DNA of 9,757 nt from the NCBI GenBank assembly GCA_946040935.1, contig CAMGCN010000014.1, forward strand, positions 1 through 9,757. Direction: 5' to 3'. Position 1 is the stretch's first letter, and every line of letters starts with the position of its first letter. Below, one piece after another: positions 6,336-9,757 of this stretch. The notes beneath the pieces were generated by a model. It was not told the origin of the DNA, did not search any database, and saw only the letters and a program-made list of their open reading frames with translations. Origin of the DNA: an uncultured Clostridia bacterium. GTDB lineage: Bacteria; Bacillota; Clostridia; Oscillospirales; CAG-272. Both the position numbers and the translations under genes were made by a program.

Positions 6336-8012
6336 ATGCTTACATCACTTCATATTGAAAACATAGCGGTAATAAAAAGCGCGGACGTTGATTTCACACG
6401 AGGCTTTAACGTCATAACGGGACAGACGGGAGCGGGTAAGTCTATGCTTATCGACTCTATTAATCTCGTGATGGGCGGGAGAGCAGAACGTGATATTATA
6501 CGCACGGGAGAAAACTCGGCGACTGTTGACGCGCTCTTTTCCGACTGCTCGGAAGCGTGTGTTGATGTAATGAAGAATTACGGATTGCCTTGTGACTCGG
6601 GAGAAGTTTCAATACATAAGGAGCTTTATACCGACGGCAAAACCGTCACAAAGGTAAACGGCAGGAGCGTTTCCGTTTCCGCGCTTCGTGAGATTTGTTC
6701 TCATCTCGTGAATATACACGGTCAGCATGATAATCAAACACTCTTAAAACCTGAAAATCACGTTGATTTTCTCGATTCTTTTGCTGACGACACGGAGCTT
6801 TTTGAAAAGTACAGAGCGGATTTTTCCGCGTATTGTGACGCTTGTGCACGGCTGAAAGAATGCGAAATCGACGATAAAGAAAAACTGCGCCGCACCGAAA
6901 TGCTCTCCTTCCAGATAAATGAGATTGACTCTGCAAAGCTCAAAGCAGGGGAGGAGACAGCTCTCGAAGAAACAAAAAGAAAAATAAAGAGCTATGAAAA
7001 AATCAATAAGTGCGTTTCGGTTGTTTATATGGCCCTTTATGAAAACGAAAAGGGAATAACCGCAAGCACGTTGATTGATAAGGCACAGGCGGCCGTTTCA
7101 TCACTTTCCGACCTTCTTGACGACAGCGACGATATACTTTCAAAGCTTATTGACATAAAAGAAGAACTTGCTTTAATCACGGAAAAAGTCGGAGCTCTTT
7201 CACATGATATAAAGGGAGATCCCGACGAGCTTTTGACAAAGATAGAATCACGCCTTGCCCTTATTGATAAATTAAAGAGAAAATACGGCGAGAGCGTTGA
7301 AGAAATACTTGAATACAGGGATAATCTCAAGAGGGAATATGATTTGCTTTCCGAATCCGACAATATAGCGGCGGAGCTTGAGAAGGAATGCGACAGGCTG
7401 AAGTCAACAGCCGCTCGCTCGGCGATTTCCCTTTCGGAGGTACGAGCGAAAGCGGCGCAGTCCCTCGGCAAAAAAATCAGTGAAGAGCTTGTATATCTCG
7501 ATATGCCTTCTGCAAAATTCACTGTGCAGATAAACCCGTCGGACGATTTGACAAAGAACGGATGCGATGAGGTCGAATTTTTCTTTTCGGCAAATACGGG
7601 AGAACCTATGTTGCCTCTCGCACGCATTGCTTCGGGCGGCGAGCTTGCTCGGGTTATGCTGGCAATAAAGAGTGTTCTTACCGAAAAGGATGAAGGGATG
7701 CTTTTGATATTTGATGAGATTGATACGGGAATATCGGGTAAAACTTCTCTTAAAATCGGCAAAAAGCTAAAAGAGCTTTCACGCCGAGCGCAGGTGATGT
7801 GCGTTACCCATTCGGCGCAGATCGCGTCGGTCGCAAACACGCATTTTCTCATATATAAGTCTGAAAAGGACAATAGAACTTACTGTCATGTTAAGGCTCT
7901 TTCGGGAGACGAGCGTATTTCCGAAATTGCCCGTATTATCGGAGGAGAGAGGATAACAGACACGGTGCGTGCGACAGCAAAAGAATTGATTGAACAGGCG
8001 GAGGGCCTATAA
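6336..8012 (+). CDS. recN: DNA repair protein RecN
   Basis: RecN is an SMC-like ATPase that gathers and holds broken DNA ends during double-strand break repair. The 558 residues cover a full protein. The N-terminal ATP-binding half has the Walker A motif GQTGAGKS (29-36) and VNIHGQHDNQTLL (125-137). Two coiled-coil arms run from about 150 to 220 and 310 to 385, separated by a central hinge-like part. The C-terminal half carries the ABC signature SGGEL (433-437), Walker B LLIFDEIDTG (456-465) and the H-loop VTHSAQIAS (490-498). Most relatives have Glu or Asp where Walker A here has Gln (G-E-TGAGKS). The start is one base after the argR stop and no Shine-Dalgarno sequence is visible, so coupling is likely. 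No SOS (LexA) box was found upstream. Confidence 0.96.
   Translation: MLTSLHIENIAVIKSADVDFTRGFNVITGQTGAGKSMLIDSINLVMGGRAERDIIRTGENSATVDALFSDCSEACVDVMKNYGLPCDSGEVSIHKELYTDGKTVTKVNGRSVSVSALREICSHLVNIHGQHDNQTLLKPENHVDFLDSFADDTELFEKYRADFSAYCDACARLKECEIDDKEKLRRTEMLSFQINEIDSAKLKAGEETALEETKRKIKSYEKINKCVSVVYMALYENEKGITASTLIDKAQAAVSSLSDLLDDSDDILSKLIDIKEELALITEKVGALSHDIKGDPDELLTKIESRLALIDKLKRKYGESVEEILEYRDNLKREYDLLSESDNIAAELEKECDRLKSTAARSAISLSEVRAKAAQSLGKKISEELVYLDMPSAKFTVQINPSDDLTKNGCDEVEFFFSANTGEPMLPLARIASGGELARVMLAIKSVLTEKDEGMLLIFDEIDTGISGKTSLKIGKKLKELSRRAQVMCVTHSAQIASVANTHFLIYKSEKDNRTYCHVKALSGDERISEIARIIGGERITDTVRATAKELIEQAEGL
8000..8005 (+). promoter_or_regulatory. Strong ribosome binding site of murB inside recN
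   Basis: GGAGGG lies six bases before the ATG at 8012 and within the last codons of recN. Together with the one-base TAATG overlap it supports that start and suggests efficient independent initiation on murB. Confidence 0.65.
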
Positions 8013-8902
8013 TGCTTTCTTCGTTACTTATTTCCTCGGAAATAAAATTCAAAGAAAATGAGTCTATGTCCTTACACACCACTATGAAAATAGGCGGAAA
8101 GGCTCGTTATTTTATTACACCTGAAAATACTAAAGAGCTTGTTTTTTCTGTTAATGCCTGCAAAGATGAAGGAATACCGTTCGTTATCGCGGGCAATTTA
8201 AGTAATTCGGTATTTTCCGACGGCGGATATGACGGAGCGGTTATTTCTACGCTTATGTGCAAGGGTGTTAAACCTATGGGTGATGATATAATCTGCGAAT
8301 GCGGCGCCGGACTTTCTGCCGTCGCATATTATGCGTATAAAAACTCACTTTCGGGTCTTGAATTTTCCTACGGTATTCCCGGCACGGTCGGCGGCGCCCT
8401 TGTAATGAATGCAGGGGCTTACGGCTCTGATATATCGACAGTTGCAAAAAGTGTTGAAGCATATGACCATGAAAGCGGTAAAACGGTGAATTTTTCTGTT
8501 GAGGATTGCGAGTTTTCATACAGGCACAGTGTTTTTTCGTCAGGAAGATATGTTGTTCTTTCCGCGGTTTTTGCCCTTGAAAAAGACTGCAAAGAGAAAA
8601 TCAAATCGGCAATGGATGATTTTACGTCGAGAAGAAAGGAAAAGCAACCGCTCGATATGCCGAGCGCAGGAAGCGTATTCAAACGTCCCGAAGGCAGATA
8701 TGTCGGGCAGATGATAGAAGAGCTGGGACTAAAGGGCTTTAGCGTCGGAGGCGCCTGTGTTTCAACCAAACATGCAGGTTTTATTGTGAATAACGGCGGC
8801 GCTACATGCGCCGATCTTAAAAAATTAATAGAAATTGTAAAAGAGGCGGTTTACGATAAATACTCTGTCCGCCTTGAATGTGAGATAAAGTTTATAGATT
8901 AA
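8012..8902 (+). CDS. murB: UDP-N-acetylenolpyruvoylglucosamine reductase MurB
   Basis: MurB reduces the enolpyruvyl group of UDP-GlcNAc-enolpyruvate with NADPH and FAD to give UDP-MurNAc, the second committed step of peptidoglycan synthesis, in the cytoplasm. The 296 residues correspond to the shorter Firmicutes type. Features are SLHTTMKIGGKARYF (20-34), the FAD-binding segment AGNLSNSVFSDGGYDG (60-75), GLEFSYGIPGTVGGALVMNA (115-134) with GAYGSDI, the SYRHS motif with R171, AGSVFKRP (219-226) with the proton donor S221, and CEIKFI (290-295) with E291. These three catalytic residues are intact. The FAD loop usually reads GNGSN; here it is GNLSN. GGAGGG at 8000-8005 precedes the ATG, and the start overlaps the recN stop by one base. 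whiA follows with no gap. Confidence 0.95.
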   Translation: MLSSLLISSEIKFKENESMSLHTTMKIGGKARYFITPENTKELVFSVNACKDEGIPFVIAGNLSNSVFSDGGYDGAVISTLMCKGVKPMGDDIICECGAGLSAVAYYAYKNSLSGLEFSYGIPGTVGGALVMNAGAYGSDISTVAKSVEAYDHESGKTVNFSVEDCEFSYRHSVFSSGRYVVLSAVFALEKDCKEKIKSAMDDFTSRRKEKQPLDMPSAGSVFKRPEGRYVGQMIEELGLKGFSVGGACVSTKHAGFIVNNGGATCADLKKLIEIVKEAVYDKYSVRLECEIKFID

Positions 8903-9757
8903 ATGTCGTTTACAGATAGGGCCAAGAGCGCCGTATGTTCATCGGTAATAAAAAAGCATTGTTGTAAGGTATCATTTTTATACGGATATCTTTTTTCCCG
9001 TGATTCTTTTTCCGAAAATAAAATTACCGTAACTTTTGAAAGTGACGTTACAGGCGATTTTTTCAGACGGATTTTTTACGATGCTTTTTCAATAAACCTT
9101 GAGAGCGGTAAAAAGATTATTCTTGATGATGAGTTTACCGTTTCTCTGCTTTACGGTGCCTTTATGTGCGATACGGATATCTTTTCGCTTAGCGATGTCG
9201 TATATGTTTGCGAAAATTGCGCAAAGTCCTTTATAAAGGGCGTGTTTCTCGGATGCGGAACAATTTGCGACCCGACAAAAAGCTACCGATTGGAATTTAT
9301 GGGAAAAAGTGAAAGAATACAAAAAGAGCTTTATTCATTTTTTGATTGGCAGGGAATAGGCGCGAAGAAGTATATAAGAAAAGGGCGTACGGTTTTATAT
9401 TATAACAACGCCGATATTATTGAGACAATGCTCGGTTATATAGGCGCGGGAAAAGTTGTCTTTGATTATATTAACGCGCGTATGACGGGCGAAGAGCGGA
9501 CAAGCATCATTCGCAAGCTGAACTTTGAAACCGCAAATATGAATAAGACTGCCTCTGCTACCGCGTCACAGCTTTCGGCTATAAGAGCGCTTGAATCAAG
9601 CGGAAGGTTTTCTCTTCTGCCCGAGGAGCTTAAATATACGGCAAAACTGCGCACTGAAAATCCCGACGCATCCTTTGCCGCGCTTGCGTCTCTGCACGAG
9701 CCGCCTATAACAAAAAGCGGACTTACCCATCGTTTATCTAAAATAATCGCGTTTTCA
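8903..9757 (+). CDS. whiA: DNA-binding protein WhiA, C-terminus cut by window end
   Basis: WhiA is a transcription factor of Gram-positive bacteria; it controls sporulation septation in Streptomyces and affects cell division and chromosome segregation in Bacillus. The frame is open for all 285 codons to the end of the window and should end shortly beyond it, since the family has about 310-320 residues. An N-terminal segment (about 20-105) contains CCKVSFLYGYLFSRDSFS (20-37). The LAGLIDADG-homing-endonuclease-like domain includes CAKSFIKGVFLGCG (106-119) and DPTKSYRLEF (123-132). The C-terminal helix-turn-helix region covers LNFETANMNKTASAT (206-220), LPEELKYTAKLR (239-250) and PPITKSGLTHRLSKI (267-281). 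The usual N-C-x-x-A-N segment has Phe for Cys (NFETAN). The start ATG abuts the murB stop and no clear Shine-Dalgarno sequence precedes it. Confidence 0.94.
   Translation, partial: MSFTDRAKSAVCSSVIKKHCCKVSFLYGYLFSRDSFSENKITVTFESDVTGDFFRRIFYDAFSINLESGKKIILDDEFTVSLLYGAFMCDTDIFSLSDVVYVCENCAKSFIKGVFLGCGTICDPTKSYRLEFMGKSERIQKELYSFFDWQGIGAKKYIRKGRTVLYYNNADIIETMLGYIGAGKVVFDYINARMTGEERTSIIRKLNFETANMNKTASATASQLSAIRALESSGRFSLLPEELKYTAKLRTENPDASFAALASLHEPPITKSGLTHRLSKIIAFS

Noticed and set aside
7037..7873. 278-codon open frame on the minus strand opposite recN
   Set aside because: It is antisense to a clearly conserved ATPase gene, is extremely Ser-rich with low complexity, matches no fold I can see and has no promoter or ribosome binding site. 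It reflects codon bias of recN.
8797..8813. Perfect 6-base GC stem with a 5-base loop (CGGCGC / GCGCCG)
   Set aside because: It lies within murB codons for the NGGATCAD segment and is not followed by a T-run, so it is not a terminator.
656..9757. A hidden defence, mobile or secretion system
   Set aside because: All eleven frames match housekeeping families by motif. No transposase, integrase, toxin-antitoxin pair, direct repeat array or shift in base composition was seen.

Overview
The window looks like a chromosomal housekeeping region of a Firmicute of the class Clostridia, possibly a gut Oscillospirales-type lineage. The evidence is the order nusB - (Kae1-like) - xseA - xseB - ispA - tlyA - nadK - argR - recN, a Firmicutes-type MurB, WhiA at the right edge, a near-perfect sigma-A promoter and Shine-Dalgarno sequences of the GGAG type. 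Base composition is mid-range and looks even across the window. I see no mobile elements, CRISPR array, tRNA or rRNA.

Left end (1-655). One minus-strand gene (82-504) encodes a small four-helix membrane protein of unknown function and starts with TTG. It diverges from the main operon across a 151-base gap (505-655) that carries a promoter on each strand. Bases 1-81 hold only a 12-base palindrome.

Main block (656-9757). Eleven plus-strand genes run without a break: nusB, a shortened TsaD/Kae1-family paralogue, xseA, xseB, ispA, tlyA, nadK, argR, recN, murB and whiA (cut by the window end). Every junction lies between an 11-base overlap and a 1-base gap, so no room exists for internal terminators. 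This is almost certainly one translationally coupled transcription unit driven from the promoter at 594-622. The block mixes antitermination (NusB), DNA repair (ExoVII large and small subunits, RecN), isoprenoid chain synthesis (IspA), rRNA methylation (TlyA), NADP supply (NadK), arginine-responsive regulation (ArgR), peptidoglycan precursor synthesis (MurB) and a cell division/sporulation-type regulator (WhiA).

Most genes are ordinary. The points worth a second look are the TsaD-like protein with altered family motifs in the place where Bacillus has folD; nadK where Bacillus has dxs near this position; murB joined directly to whiA without rapZ and yvcK; three identical 11-base start/stop overlaps; and a few motif substitutions in MurB, RecN, TlyA and WhiA. 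I found no convincing new defence or mobile system here.
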